Shown here in pieces: positions 44,798-57,020 of a stretch of DNA of 64,000 nucleotides (its first letter is position 1; every line of letters begins with the position of its first letter). The translations under genes were made by a program, and so were the position numbers. The notes below the pieces were generated by a model that was given only the letters and a program-made list of their open reading frames with translations, made no database searches and had not been told where the DNA came from. The stretch is from NCBI GenBank assembly GCA_025642065.1, contig JAODUP010000127.1:887501-951500 (forward strand). The letters are read 5' to 3'. The stretch is from Paralvinella palmiformis. Its lineage: Eukaryota > Annelida > Polychaeta > Terebellida > Alvinellidae.

Positions 44798-47700
44798 CTG
44801 AAAATTGACAAGCGGCGAAGGTGATAAGCATTTGCAATGGACACGTGAAGAATATAAGTTGTTGATTGGGATAAGCAATATGTTAGGGTGTCTGCACTAT
44901 GCATGGATGTCCCAATTCCGGACAGCCCAAAGTTCCAATAGCCTGGTATATGTCGTATAATGCTTTGTCCTGTTTTGGAAAGATAATTATTGCTGGGGGT
45001 TTTCGGACACTTTTGTCCATATATTGGGCTAAATGGGACGAGTTATCTCGAAAAGCAATGCAGCAAAGTGATGGGATGAAAAACCCTTCAGACCTAGCCC
45101 GGGTCTAGTGTGAACCCATATGCTAGAGGTTTGAGAGTAACCACGCTACCAGTTCAGCCACGGAGACAAAAAAGAACGCGTGTCTAACGATGAGATATTT
45201 GCTAGACCACGGAGGCGCCCCTCGAACTGTTGAGAGAGAGAGAGAGAGGGATGTATTTTATGTGTCACCAGGTAGCGAATTGCGATTTCCTTAAAGCTGA
45301 CGAGTGTGTGTACAAGTCTTTGCACTAATGGTATATTAGGATGCAAATTAAATTTAGATCAAAACTACATAAGAACATTACTTAAGTGTATTAAAGATAA
45401 CGAATTCCCTGTGTACCTAATCATCGTTAGTTTTGTGGATATCTGGAGTAAAATCTAAAATACTTCCAGCCTCCACAACTCCATTGTACATTGTACTATT
45501 ACTTCGTACATCTAATACAAGGGTTTATACCTTTTGTGAGCTTTTGTAATATCCATGGGGCAGTTTGACACATATAGCTGTCAGCATCCCGTGTTATAAT
45601 AATACTGATACTTATTGTTGTTATTGGTTTTAGAATGGAATATTCCAACTTATTCCTTTCCATGACATCGTTCCTATAGCCCAAGGTTACGAAATAAAGT
45701 CCACATTATTTCAACATGGACAGAAAGTATTTATTTCGTCACAGATGCGACGAGGAAAGGAACAATCAATCAAGTCGTGGAAGGCTCAAGAGTATACACA
45801 GACTATCACCGAAAGCATAAACAGCCTTTTATTGGGAGGGCTTCCTGGAAATGGCGTCAGCTTCAGCAAAAGTCGTCTATTTTCGTAGAGGGTCACGAAT
45901 ATGCAAATCAATATAACTTCCATATGTGCTTATCACAACATAACATAAGCACTGATAGACAGAAAATTATATTCATGCGGGGGGGGGGTGTCTTCTGACG
46001 AATTTGTTGAGTGAAAGCGTGAATAAATCATATAATATAAATATATATTTGGATATAGGTTAGTGACGATTAATGTTCTCTATATAGCGTTTCGAAATTC
46101 TACCCACGAAGGTCCCCTACACCAGCAGAGGCGTCTAAAGCTCTGAGCAGACAGAAAAACGTGTTCGATGAAGACTGTCATCTTCAGAGTCCGAAGCTAA
46201 CCTGTCTATGACGCTGAATGAACCATCATCTTCTCAAATATTAAGCCATATCATTTTATCAAACTCTTACCATTATTTGTGTGTGTCAAACGCTCAATTT
46301 TGTTTTCTTCGAATTTGGGATTTTTCTGTGTCTTCGAAATTCTTCTTAACAAAAAACACTGGTAAAGCACAATGGTAACGAATCCCCCTGGACAATATGT
46401 CCTGTGGGATAATATGTCCTGCAGGATAATATTTCCCGCAGGACAAAATTCCGTGGAACAATATTCTTGTATTTTGAAAACAATGGTAATTGCTCGTAAT
46501 ATGTTTATATTATTTATTAAAGGTCAGATAAATTTGTTTAACTAGAGGTGGTTTTTATGTGCAAGATAGACGAATGGTAAAAGGGTTATAAACCGAGAAA
46601 GGTTATAAACGCCATATTGAGGTATCTATCAGGGTAATTGTGTGTGACATCTGTTTACTCAAAATATATTGCTCACAACCGTTTGCGTTCATCAAGTGAT
46701 CACGTTGACAGTTAACTTTAAACCGAGGTGCACGAATTGTTACATGTGAGAGGCGTCTGCATCAGGAAATAAATCCCACAAACGCAGGAACATAAGCCGG
46801 ATTCGAACCAACAACCATGAAATTTGTAGCGCCGTGCTCTAATCACTGTGCCAATACCCCCCCCCCCCTCAGATAACTCGACAATGACACGACTATTTAG
46901 ATGATGATGATTGATGTTTTACGGCCACTTTTGTGAACAAGGTAGGCTAAATGGGCCGAGCAACCTCCAAAGGTAATGAAACGAAGTCAAAGATGAAACA
47001 ACCTTCAGATATGCCCACGCCGAGATTTGAACACGGGTGGTAGTGATCTGTAGTCCAACACGCTACCGCTAGACTACGGATGCGCCCAACATGACTATTT
47101 AGAATATTCACGATTAGATTTATATGTCGCTCATATTCATAATAAATCTTTACACCATCATTTGAGGAAGCACTACAATAGGACACGGAGTGGTTCAATG
47201 GATTATATAAAATGCTGATTTATCGCCGTATTTTCATATGTTCCTTCAGCTTCCGTTCACTGACATTTAGCTGGAACATGATGTAGATTAAATAGACGAA
47301 ACATAATGTGCAATGTAACACTTAGGTTTCGGAACTTGTACTTAAAATGGGAATCTGATAAAAATGCAAAATGCACTCGATGATAGTTTAGAGCAGTTGG
47401 TTCGCCTTGCAAACTGTGCTCAATGGCCACTTGAGATTAGAATAATAAAGTAATAGCTAAAGAAGGAAACGTCCACGAAGGAAACTTCCGAAAAAAAATG
47501 ATCCGGATTAATACTAACCCCTTTCATCGACCGTCTGCCGTGGTGACAATATGGCGGCAAGATGGAAATAAAAACAACACGTGACTTGACACTTACGTGG
47601 CAGCTCGAAGTAGGTACCATCTCGTAACGTCTTCCGGTGTTCTATCTCCAGCGCGGATCGATCGCGAGACATCAGGATCGCCTTATCTTCGTCGTCGTCA

Positions 47701-47825
47701 TCGGGATCGGTGAGCAGGCCCGTACTTAGTCCGACAGTGGCACAGACCCGGGTCTGTCGCCACGACACAATGAACACCAAGATCAGCGTGGCCAGATGGC
47801 GATTGAAGCTGTTGGAGAGGAACAT
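44400..47825 (-). CDS. gene A: unrecognised secreted four-cysteine protein, paralogue of gene B
   Basis: Two exons, 47825-47597 and 44797-44400, joined in phase 1, give 208 aa. Start ATG at 47825-47823; the frame extends four codons upstream without another ATG. Residues 9-21 (RHLATLILVFIVS) look like a signal peptide, followed by an acidic run (DPDDDDED) and GTYFELPL. The mature core starts RKWHVKG and has cysteines at 97, 131, 169 and 188. Gene B shares spacing C-x(32-33)-C-x(37-38)-C-x(18-21)-C, plus WHV(K/H)G, SCLQ(D/Q)(R/K)D, FxEV and a C-terminal SGP. Alternating hydrophobic stretches suggest a beta-rich, disulfide-linked extracellular domain. I do not recognise the family. Codons are more GC-rich than in TFAM or CPE. 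Function unknown; a secreted ligand or defence protein is conjecture. Confidence 0.8.
44991..45167 (-). mobile_element. diverged SINE, family 1
   Basis: Plus strand shows CACTTTTGTCCATATATTGG, GGGCTAAATGGGACGAG, AACCCTTCAGACCTAGCC and CCACGCTACCAGTTCAGCCA. A separate 23-bp head piece (GCTAGACCACGGAGGCGCCC) follows at 45200-45222. Confidence 0.7.
46386..46475. repeat. degenerate ~17-bp tandem repeat with palindromic core
   Basis: Four to five copies around GGATAATATGTCCTGCA, joined at the palindrome TCCTGCAGGA. Confidence 0.65.
46748..46868 (-). mobile_element. SINE, family 2, truncated
   Basis: Plus strand shows GCATCAGGAAATAAATCCCA, then GGATTCGAACCAACAACC and TGCTCTAATCACTGTGCC. A C-homopolymer replaces the extreme 5' end. 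Confidence 0.7.
46901..47088 (-). mobile_element. full-length SINE, family 1
   Basis: Minus strand starts GGGCGCATCCGTAGTCTAGC, with B box GTTCAAATCTC and full body. Target duplication ACACGACTATTTAG (46887-46900) and ACATGACTATTTAG (47089-47102), one mismatch in 14. Confidence 0.9.
47597..47825 (-). CDS. gene A exon 1: signal peptide and N-terminal region
   Basis: Donor CCAC/GTAAGTG on the minus strand, phase 1. It encodes residues 1-76 and one base of the split codon 77. A plus-strand open frame of 143 codons crossing this region is antisense. Confidence 0.8.
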
Positions 47826-47865
47826 GGTGACGCTCAAAGTGTATCCAGAACGACTCAGTCATACA

Positions 47866-47872
47866 TTATATA
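47866..47872 (-). promoter_or_regulatory. TATA box of gene A
   Basis: TATATAA in CGCTCTATATAATG on the minus strand, about 41 bp before the ATG, leaving a very short 5' UTR. Confidence 0.55.
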
Positions 47873-48515
47873 GAGCGAAGCAGCTTTTTGGTCCGGCTCG
47901 GGTGGTACGTATTTTTTTCATCGTCTGGTCGCATTCCGTGCAAATCCCTCGCCAACGGTCGAGCCACTTCGCCAGTTATTATCATGTCGTAAATTGCAAA
48001 GTTGTCCGAACGGGCAGATCGGCGGAAAGTTGTTATTTCGCGAAAAAATTAAATGTTTTGCTCCCCGTACCCATCATATCGGTCTGGATCGTTAGGGCGT
48101 CCCTGTTGGCAAAACTTCTTTCCGTGAGACAGTTTATATAACAGTGTCTACGCCTTAACAGACAGACACACAACTATTATTTCGTTGCTTCGCCTATCGT
48201 CTTTTGTTCTTTCGGTTACATATTTTTCCACTGGCTCTTTGTCCCCACGCAACTCTCTTTCTCGCTCTATCTCTCACTATCTATCTATCTATATATCTAT
48301 CTGGGTATCTATCTGTCTCTCTGGATTTTGTCCAATGATATCTTAAACCGTCTACAAGCCATCTATAAATGAGGAATACGGAGGTGGAGAAAATAACGCA
48401 GTTTACTCTAATTGCATAGCATTCGTATGAATCAGGCCATTGCCCTACTGATTTGAAAGCTTTCCGGTCTGGACCCTACAAATATCAGTTATCGGATTAG
48501 GTAACGCCCTGGAAA

Positions 48516-48517
<2 letters not shown>

Positions 48518-48556
<39 letters not shown>
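48518..48556. repeat. (TA)n microsatellite
   Basis: Uninterrupted TA run. Confidence 0.95.
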
Positions 48557-48561
<5 letters not shown>

Positions 48562-50591
48562 GAGTTTGTAGGCAGGCTTTGTATCAAGGTAGCAACAGAT
48601 ATTTAAATACAAATGGATGGAATTTAGCACCTACAAATCTCTTTGAAAGCGATTCTTATATAAGTTCAAGTTATCGAAGTCGATGTGATTAGAAATACTA
48701 ACTTAGTGCAACTTATTTACGTAACGTAAATGATTTCAATAAAGTATTTTTTGTCGTAATTTTTCGATAATAGACTGTAAATTAGCTGATATTTCGGGGA
48801 TGTTGACATTCCGAGTCGACACCAGCTAGCAGTGGTTCGTCATCGATTTTGAACGCTAATATTAAAGGTTGGAAATGGTGACAGAAAAAAACCCAGGCCA
48901 TATATTAAATGTTAAGTAAGCTATGCAGACTTTATACGTAATTCAATTTTTACAATATTTTGTCATATGATGAAGTAATCCTTATCATATTGATGATGAT
49001 GATGGTGGTGATAACGATGATGATGATGCCAATCGTGTTGTCGCGTGACTTTATTCCGAGCGCAACACTTACTCTTTCCGGTCAGAAAGACGTAAACAAT
49101 CCAGAACAAACACTCATCAACACAATTTCGGCTATAAGTTCGCAGTGACCGAAGGAAACGCGATGCTCGTATCGGGAGTTACCCGACCCGGAAGAAACGC
49201 CCCTATTGTGCCGTTCAGTTAATCGAGATCATATTCGAATAAGCGGACAGCAGACGATGGCTGGGTTCGGGTTGTTTTTTCAGCAGTCTAGACGCACCAA
49301 GAGGCAAACACGTGCGTCCAATTATATCGCGTTACGTAACAAGCATAATGTCGGGATGAGACGCCCACCAGGCCTTATTTCTGGACATCGACGAATACGG
49401 TAATTACGAAGGATGTTAAAACTGGATAATAGCCAGAAGCGGCCCCAAATGTGAGGGTGACAACTGCCCGGAAGCGCGGCTCATTCGCGTCATCAACGGC
49501 TCGTCTAATTGCGGCTTTCGGACGCTGATTAAGGCTTCGACCCCGTGCCATCGATTGATTACCGGTCTGGTTCGTCGTTTTACGCTGTCTAGACGACACA
49601 AACACACAGGAGACAACACGCCCCCTGGTGGAGCTTTTAAAGCTAACCCGCAGAAAACATCGTCCCGTGTAGGACAAACCACGCACAACCGAGCCCTCCA
49701 CAGTTCTCGATCCGAAGTGTTAATATAGATCCCAAAGGCGGAGTTTATTTCGTGATAATAACATAGCACGGAAGTATTTGACTAAAGGTCAACTTCGACA
49801 GGTATGTCGTTAACTGCGTTAGGTGCATACTTATCACCACCCGACAGTTGGATGATACCGTGTGACACTTTGTGTACTTTAAAGTCGATTTTAATGAATG
49901 TTTGTGGTACGATCTATAACAGTTATACCTCGGACTTACGGCCAGACTTAATAAGGACAACGTCAGAGCCGTTCGAAGGCATTAATTGGCTGAAGTGTCA
50001 AATATATGAATGGCTGAGAGAGAAACGTGCCTCGAACTCGACTATTTTCCAACTCGAACATACATCACTGCTATTATGAATAATAAATTCGCGTATAAAA
50101 TAACCTAATAGCACGTGTGCAGATGATCGAGTTTTATTTATTTGAATTTTTGGGGGGTGGATGCGTCACGTACAGCAACTTTGAAGCCACTTCATCCCAG
50201 TTACCTATTTCGCTTAGGAAATGTATCACCGATGTAACATTTCGCTAAAATGTAAACTTTGCAACCTCCATTCCATCCGTCGTTTTTAAACCTATTTTTG
50301 GTAGGTCATGCAGAAGCCAGAAAGGGCGAACGTCCTCGTTTAAGAAAACGACGCAATCTCTGATCCACACTTAATTGTCGTAAAAATAACTCCACACGCA
50401 GAAGAGAAGAACGAAGAACGAAGAAAAAACCGCCAACAAGCACAAGCCTTCAAGGGGCGCCAAACGACTGTTATTACACCGAGACTACGACGACGAGGCA
50501 ACGAGAGAACTACTTGCCGAATGAATATCGGTATTTTGTGGAGTTTTGTTGCGCGCGTTGAGAACGGCAAGGCACCAAACATCGGTTCGGG

Positions 50592-50598
50592 TATAAAG
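50592..50598 (+). promoter_or_regulatory. TATA box of gene B
   Basis: TATAAAG in CGGGTATAAAGAGGCC, 62 bp before the ATG at 50654. A CCAAT-like GCCAATCAG follows at once. Confidence 0.6.
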
Positions 50599-50653
50599 AG
50601 GCCAATCAGAGCCGGCAGATGCGAAGACTGAAGGGAACGTCTGCTCAGCAACC

Positions 50654-50846
50654 ATGTACTCGGAGAGTGGCATCGAAGCGCATCAGGTCAGGTGCGTCAA
50701 AGCACTGATCGTCTCGTTGTTGGTCGTCTCTCGTCTCGGGGCGGCCGGAGGACATTTGGCGATGTCGCAGAACGCCAGCCGTCTGGAGAACGTGCTCAAG
50801 ATGCCGTTATGGCACCTGAACAGCGGCCAGAGGTTTCATCTGCCAG
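50654..50846 (+). CDS. gene B exon 1: signal peptide and N-terminal region
   Basis: ATG in AGCAACCATGTAC. Donor CCAG/GTAGGT, phase 1, after FHLP, the same position as the intron in gene A. Confidence 0.8.
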
Positions 50847-52293
50847 GTAGGTGAAATCCGTTTCGGGGTGGGTGTGAGCGTGTGTGTGGGAGGCGGACTT
50901 TTGGAGTAGCCCTCGTCACGGGCGGATCCGTAGGATATTTTAGCTGCTGATGGTGCATGAATTGGAAATTACAATAGTTATATTCTACCCCCCAAAAAAA
51001 TGCCTTCAAAACGCAAACAGCCACCTAGACCTCCATCGACCCAAATTATGGTAATTGAACCAAGAATAAAACTATTGTACCCGTCCAGATTTCAATTCGT
51101 GAGAGTAGAAGTAATGAATTCTATTATGTATATAAGAAATTTCAAGTCGCTAACAGGAAAGTTACATAATTATTATAAAGAATATACATTGCATCTATAT
51201 GATTCATTTTTTCTCGTCGGTTACCTGAGGGGAATATTATTTATTAGTGATGACAACTTTAAGCTCATATCTAACAACAATTCAACCGCCTCAATTAAGT
51301 TATTAATTTGACGACTGAGTCAGCTAATAAATGTAATTCTCGTGTGCTCATCGTATTGTCCATTATCCCATTAGTGTCAAATAGATCTGAAATGGCTTAT
51401 CAATGGGATTAAATGTTAAATCTGACCTGAACCTGGCATACAGTAAGACCATCAGGTATCGTTAGTAATAATCTAGAAAATAGTAGGTCACCTGGCTATC
51501 GGTGAGGTATCATTATCGAAGACATAGACAACAGTAGATAACCTGGCTATTCGAAAGGTATTATTATCAAGTAGATAATAACAGGTAACATGGTTATCGG
51601 TGAGATGATGATGATTGATGTTTTACAGCCACTTTTGTGCACAAGGTAGGCTAAATGGGCCCGGTTATCGGTGAGGTACCATTGTCAAATAGACAATAAT
51701 AGGTAACCCGGGTATCGACGAGGCATGTCTCGACGTCATCAACTAACACCGATAGTAACTTTGATCGATTGTTCTTCTTTAATGCAAAGTCTCTCTTCTG
51801 TCAAAAGTATCTTTTAATCATGTATATCTAGAAATTATAATCAAATGAAGCCTTTTCGTGTTTACCTCCGTACATGTTAAACCCAGAAGCTATGGTGTTG
51901 AATGGAGATATTTCGTTTACATGTTTATTAAATTTTGATAATCTAATAATCTAAGTCAAAATGCCAAGAGAAGATTAATGTTTACGTCTCAAATATCACC
52001 AGTCTGGATTATGTCTCCTGATGATAGCCCAGAACATCAATATGTAAAAGTAATTTCTTTATACAATAAGCAGTGTCTCCTTAGACATTGCGGGGCGCCT
52101 CCGTGGTCTAGCGGTAGCGTGTTGGACTACATATCACTACCATCCGTGTTCGAATCTCGGTGTAAGCAGATCTGAAGGTTGTTTCATCTTTGACTTCGCT
52201 TCATTACATTTGGAGGTCGCTCGGCCCATTTAGCCTACCATGTGCACAAAAGTGGCCGTAAAACATCAATCATCATCATCATCCTTAGACATT

Positions 52294-52359
<66 letters not shown>

Positions 52360-52772
52360 CACACACACATATATATATATATATATAAACATACACGTGC
52401 GCTCGCTTGTAAGCGCCACTCAGCGAAAACTACGAGTACGCCCACGCGCACCTTCTTCGTCTATATTATTAAACGTTTTAGGTGTTAGCCTGACAACATT
52501 CTCACCTCACCACAATTGAATAATTGTAGCTGGATCGTTTACTCGTCGCTAGGCATCAGGTAAAAATACGCACGGTATTAACGGAAAACATGCCCGTACC
52601 TTATTCTACTACACGTGCCGTGGTTTATTTACACAAAACAAAACATCAACCTTTTCTAGATTATAAAATTTTATTAGCAAAACTACAAGTACTAAACACC
52701 AGCGTTTTATTCCATTTTGGCTTGGTTTATGATCTTGGTAATATACTAGTCAGCTTTCTCTCTCCGTGTTTT

Positions 52773-52809
<37 letters not shown>

Positions 52810-55800
52810 CCTGATTTGAAAACCAAAACATTACTACATACTCTGGATGTTGATCAGATCAATGAACTTAAGAGTACTGGCTTTTTTTTATTATTAGAGG
52901 TAATCCGTACACATAGCCATTGATCAATCAGTATGCCGGACTAAAAAACATACAGATTTAACCAGCTATATTTTATGCAGAACCGTTTTATTATTTATAT
53001 GTTTACAGTTGTCGTAAACCCAATCAAGTTCTTCACCTACAGAAATAAATAATTACTTGATGACACGATAGTGTATCATAAAGATGGGTCCATTTTGAGA
53101 CAACTAATATTGTCAATCTAAAGGTGATATTCGGTATATATGGTACAGACATACATCAAATTGAACTACATCGGTGATATTACTGTTAATATAATTTCTA
53201 TGAGCCAAGTAGCCACGTTATATATATATATATATATAAACATTCAAAGAATAAAAACAAATAATCATTTCGACATGAATGATTTTTCGGATATTAAGTG
53301 TCCAGCGTTTTTTCAACTTTCACATAGATTTGCTCTAAAAATGGTCAGAAAACGCAGAATGTTACGTTTTGTCTCTTGTTTCGTAAACAAATAGATCAAG
53401 AGCTATAAATACATACGGGTTAGTGTGAGGCAATTTTGCCACGGGTAATATCTACATATTTTACTAATACGTCATATAAAACCATGTGAACGCGGAGTAA
53501 TTTTAATTTCGAACTTTATTTGCATCTTCAACAAAATAAACTAACGCATAATAATTAAGTTTGCTTTAAATAAAATGGGAGTTGTCATAAATTATTTAAT
53601 TTAAAGTTGCACAAGAAATGTCATCATGTAGGAGCAGATTCAATATATTAATTTAAAACAATGTCGCGTATTCCTTGTATTTATTTTTGTAAAACTTATG
53701 ATTCGGACAATCCCGAGCGGACAAAATGAAACTGTTTGATTGGTCTACAGAAAAGCATATTATACGGAGTATGTTCCGTTTAAATATTATACCAATATAT
53801 TAATTAAATTGTTTTACACTTTAGATCTTATTCGGCTCAAAACCGTATACAATAAGTATTAAAAAATCTCTCCCAGAAGTTGTTCAAATCCAATTAGACG
53901 GAGTAAACGTAGTTGACTCACATAATACCAGATCAAATAGAGACGAACTATAACTTATCTGTTTATAATATAATAAAAAAATTGCGTGATTCGTGTGCTA
54001 TAAAACTGTGGAATAATATGGATATACATTTCGAAGTAAATATAACGTAACAAGCAATTATTTTATTCTTTATCAGATGCACTACCAAACGATTCTAACC
54101 ACCAACTATCATATTTCCATTAAAATGCACCTTAAATACTTAACTTTCGAAATTTCACGAGCCATTGCTAGTGTGTACTACACTCGCTAGGGGTTATTAT
54201 GTGACGTCATCTTTGCCAAATAACACGTAGTGCCACAGCTTTTGACCTATTGACAGACAAAATGTCAGGTTCCGACGACCATTTTGACATTCTCAGGTAT
54301 ATCAAGCCCTACACTTTTGAACCACTAGCGAAAAAGGTCACAGACAGTATTAATTGTGAACAATTAGCTGCAGCAAGTGCATAAGTAGACCCAGAGCAAC
54401 AACCTGTGCCGCCTACACCGGGCCCCGGTCCACAACAAGAGTTGGAATGGTGTGTATTTGTTTGTGTTGATAGAAGTATAATTGATAAGTCAGCCCACTG
54501 GCCCTGAATGCGAATATTTCCCTCTCCCTATCGCATAACTTCATTTAAAATAAAGTGGTATTTGTCTATACACGGGAGCCCGTTGGATGCATTGGGCTCT
54601 CCCATACGTGGCCTATACTGGTCTATACAGGAATGTGCCGCCCTCGGTCTGTCTTTGTAGCCATTTTATTTGTAATTTTCTGGTGTGTTTTTTGTTTCGG
54701 GTCGGGTTTTGACGGCACTTACACGTCGGATATAATCATTGGTACCTGATGTATGTTTCTTTGCACAATTGTATGCGACACAATAAACCATTTTATATGT
54801 TTAATAAAGACAATATAGAACACGTAACACAGGTTAAGCAAGGCCACGTAGAGTGTTTGGGCGTCTTTGTTTGGCAAAGAGGATGTCACATTCCAAAGTT
54901 TTCCGAAGATTCTCGATTAAAATTTCGGCCATGTGAGATGCTAGCAAAGCAAGTTTTAAAACCACTGTAACTTTATTTCTAGGAAAAAATTTAATATATC
55001 TCTGACTGAAATTGATTTTAATATATAACACTAACATTTTGAATAATTTTGGAAACCTTTTCCTGTGACCTTTAATAGTTTTTTTTCTTTTTTGTTGTTG
55101 AGAAAAAGTTGAAAGGTGTTTATTTAGATAATAACATTGCAGATTGACTAATTCATCTTCATCCTCGTTCTTTGCAATTAATAAAGTTAAACATATCATG
55201 CCAAAAAGACACTTAAATACACTTTATTACTCTCTTATATGTCCATACTTAACTTATGGCATTATATTGTGGGGAGCAGCATCTCATGTTCATTTATCAA
55301 AATTGATCATAATGAAAATAAAAAGTGTCAGAATCATTACAGGAGCACATTATAGGGCACATACAACACCAATATTCAAACACCTCCACTTTCTCAAATT
55401 AGTAGACTTATATCAATTACAAGTTAACAAATATGTACTATCATTTCTTAAGGCCTTATTGCCATCTTCGTTAAAACACATATTTACTTTATCACAAAAT
55501 CAACATGGCCACAATACCAGACACTCGACAGCATACAAATTAATGGTGCAGAAAACACGCACCTTGGCTGCGTGCATCATCCAAATGGGTCCTCAAACAT
55601 GGAACCTTTTACCGTATGATATCTACATGTGCACCTCATTACTCATATCTTGTGCGAGTTTCTCATCCAGATTTAAACGATCCACATTGGAGGGCTACGA
55701 TGACTTATCCTATTTTTTCGCCCAGGTATTCATGGCGCTACATATTATTTTAATGAGTGGGATAGAGTTATGGGGAATACACCAGGGCGGCAGCACCAGA

Positions 55801-56986
55801 TTAACGGAATAAATCAGTACTTATTAAGTAAAATTGACTACATCTTACATTCAGTTGTAGAATGGCTCCAACTAAAATTATAACTATAAAAGTATAGACA
55901 AATACGATTTAATTACGTCCAGTGGAGCCAGACAGTCTCTTGTAGACTCTTTTCTACATCTGTGACCTGTATTATTGTATTTATAATTTACTTCTGTTCA
56001 TGAATCTTTACCTTAGTATGTCAGCATATATTATATATATATATATATATATATAGTTCAGAAAATAAGTCATTCATTCATTCAGCGGGGTTATTTTATT
56101 TCATAATCAATTTATGTTATTTTCAAAGTATACCCCATTTAAAAATCTTGCCCCATATAAGTTTATGTATATTATTATTATTATATGTTTCATATATGAG
56201 TTGAGTTATTTAGCCTCAGTGCTGGTCATATCTGAGATATATGGTCGAGAGGCGACTCGATAAGGAGACAAATCCCACTAACACAAGTATAAGCAGGATT
56301 CGAAACAACAACCTGGAGGTTTGTAGCGCAGTGCTCTAACAACTCTACTATCGGAGCGCCCATATATCAAACTAAATGTGTAAGTTTTATTCGAATAATA
56401 ACGTTAATAATAACATTAATAATAATAATAATGATAAAAATAAAATATTATTAATAATAATAATAATATCACAACCATCACCGCTAACAACAACAACAAC
56501 AACACTAATAAAATTAATTACAAAGTAGAAGACAATAGATGATTAATTAATTAACGGATGTTTTAATTTCTATTTGATAATTATACGTTTTATTTGTTGT
56601 TGGAGCTTCCCAAAATAGACATACATTGTATCAGACTATCCTCCATTGTTTCTCAAACATTAAATAGCCATTTTGTGTTGGACTTATAGATATGTGTCCT
56701 GGGAATTGCTCGATTCCGGATTATTTTGATGGAATATCACTGTTAACTGACTGAACGTATCCGGATTAAATGGCTTCCATTTGTAAAAAATAATAATAAT
56801 AATAACGATGACAACGACAACAACCAAAATAAAAACAACAACAACAATAAAAACCTAACAACGACGATAAAATAACAAATATTACAGAGCACACACACAC
56901 ACATGCGCGCGCACACTCCCACCCACACACACACAAATATACACACACAGAGAGAGACACACACACACAACACAGTGGTCAGAGCA

Positions 56987-57020
<34 letters not shown>

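Larger units (their letters stand above)
44798..47596 (-). other. gene A intron
   Basis: 2.8 kb. Contains SINE family 1 pieces (44991-45167, 45200-45222), a (GA)n tract near 45231-45250, an 18-bp degenerate repeat (46386-46475), a SINE family 2 copy and a full SINE family 1 copy. No exon seen. Confidence 0.6.
47826..50653. other. bidirectional intergenic region between genes A and B
   Basis: 2.8 kb separating divergent start codons. It is CpG-rich for this genome at 47900-48120 and 49030-50650. Contains a (CTAT)n patch near 48266-48305 and a (TA)n tract at 48518-48556. Several open frames of 90-117 codons (49375-49769, 49804-50079, 50340-50651) overlap on both strands and show no recognisable motif, as expected in CpG-rich DNA that lacks stop codons. 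Confidence 0.55.

Noticed and set aside
44400..44837. Single-exon start for gene A at the ATG near 44837
   Set aside because: The first residues of that frame (MQMLITFAACQFSV) are intron sequence. The acceptor at 44798 restores homology with gene B and joins in phase with exon 1.
47826..47837. Upstream extension of gene A (four codons before the ATG)
   Set aside because: The frame is open, but it begins with TTG rather than ATG; the ATG at 47825-47823 follows the TATA box at a sensible distance.
47710..48141. 143-codon plus-strand ORF
   Set aside because: It runs antisense across gene A exon 1 and its promoter. The minus strand has a signal peptide, correct splice site and paralogue support; this frame has no motif.
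49375..50651. Overlapping ORFs of 90-117 codons between genes A and B
   Set aside because: They occur on both strands of CpG-rich DNA, have no domain, signal or splice support, and mutually overlap.
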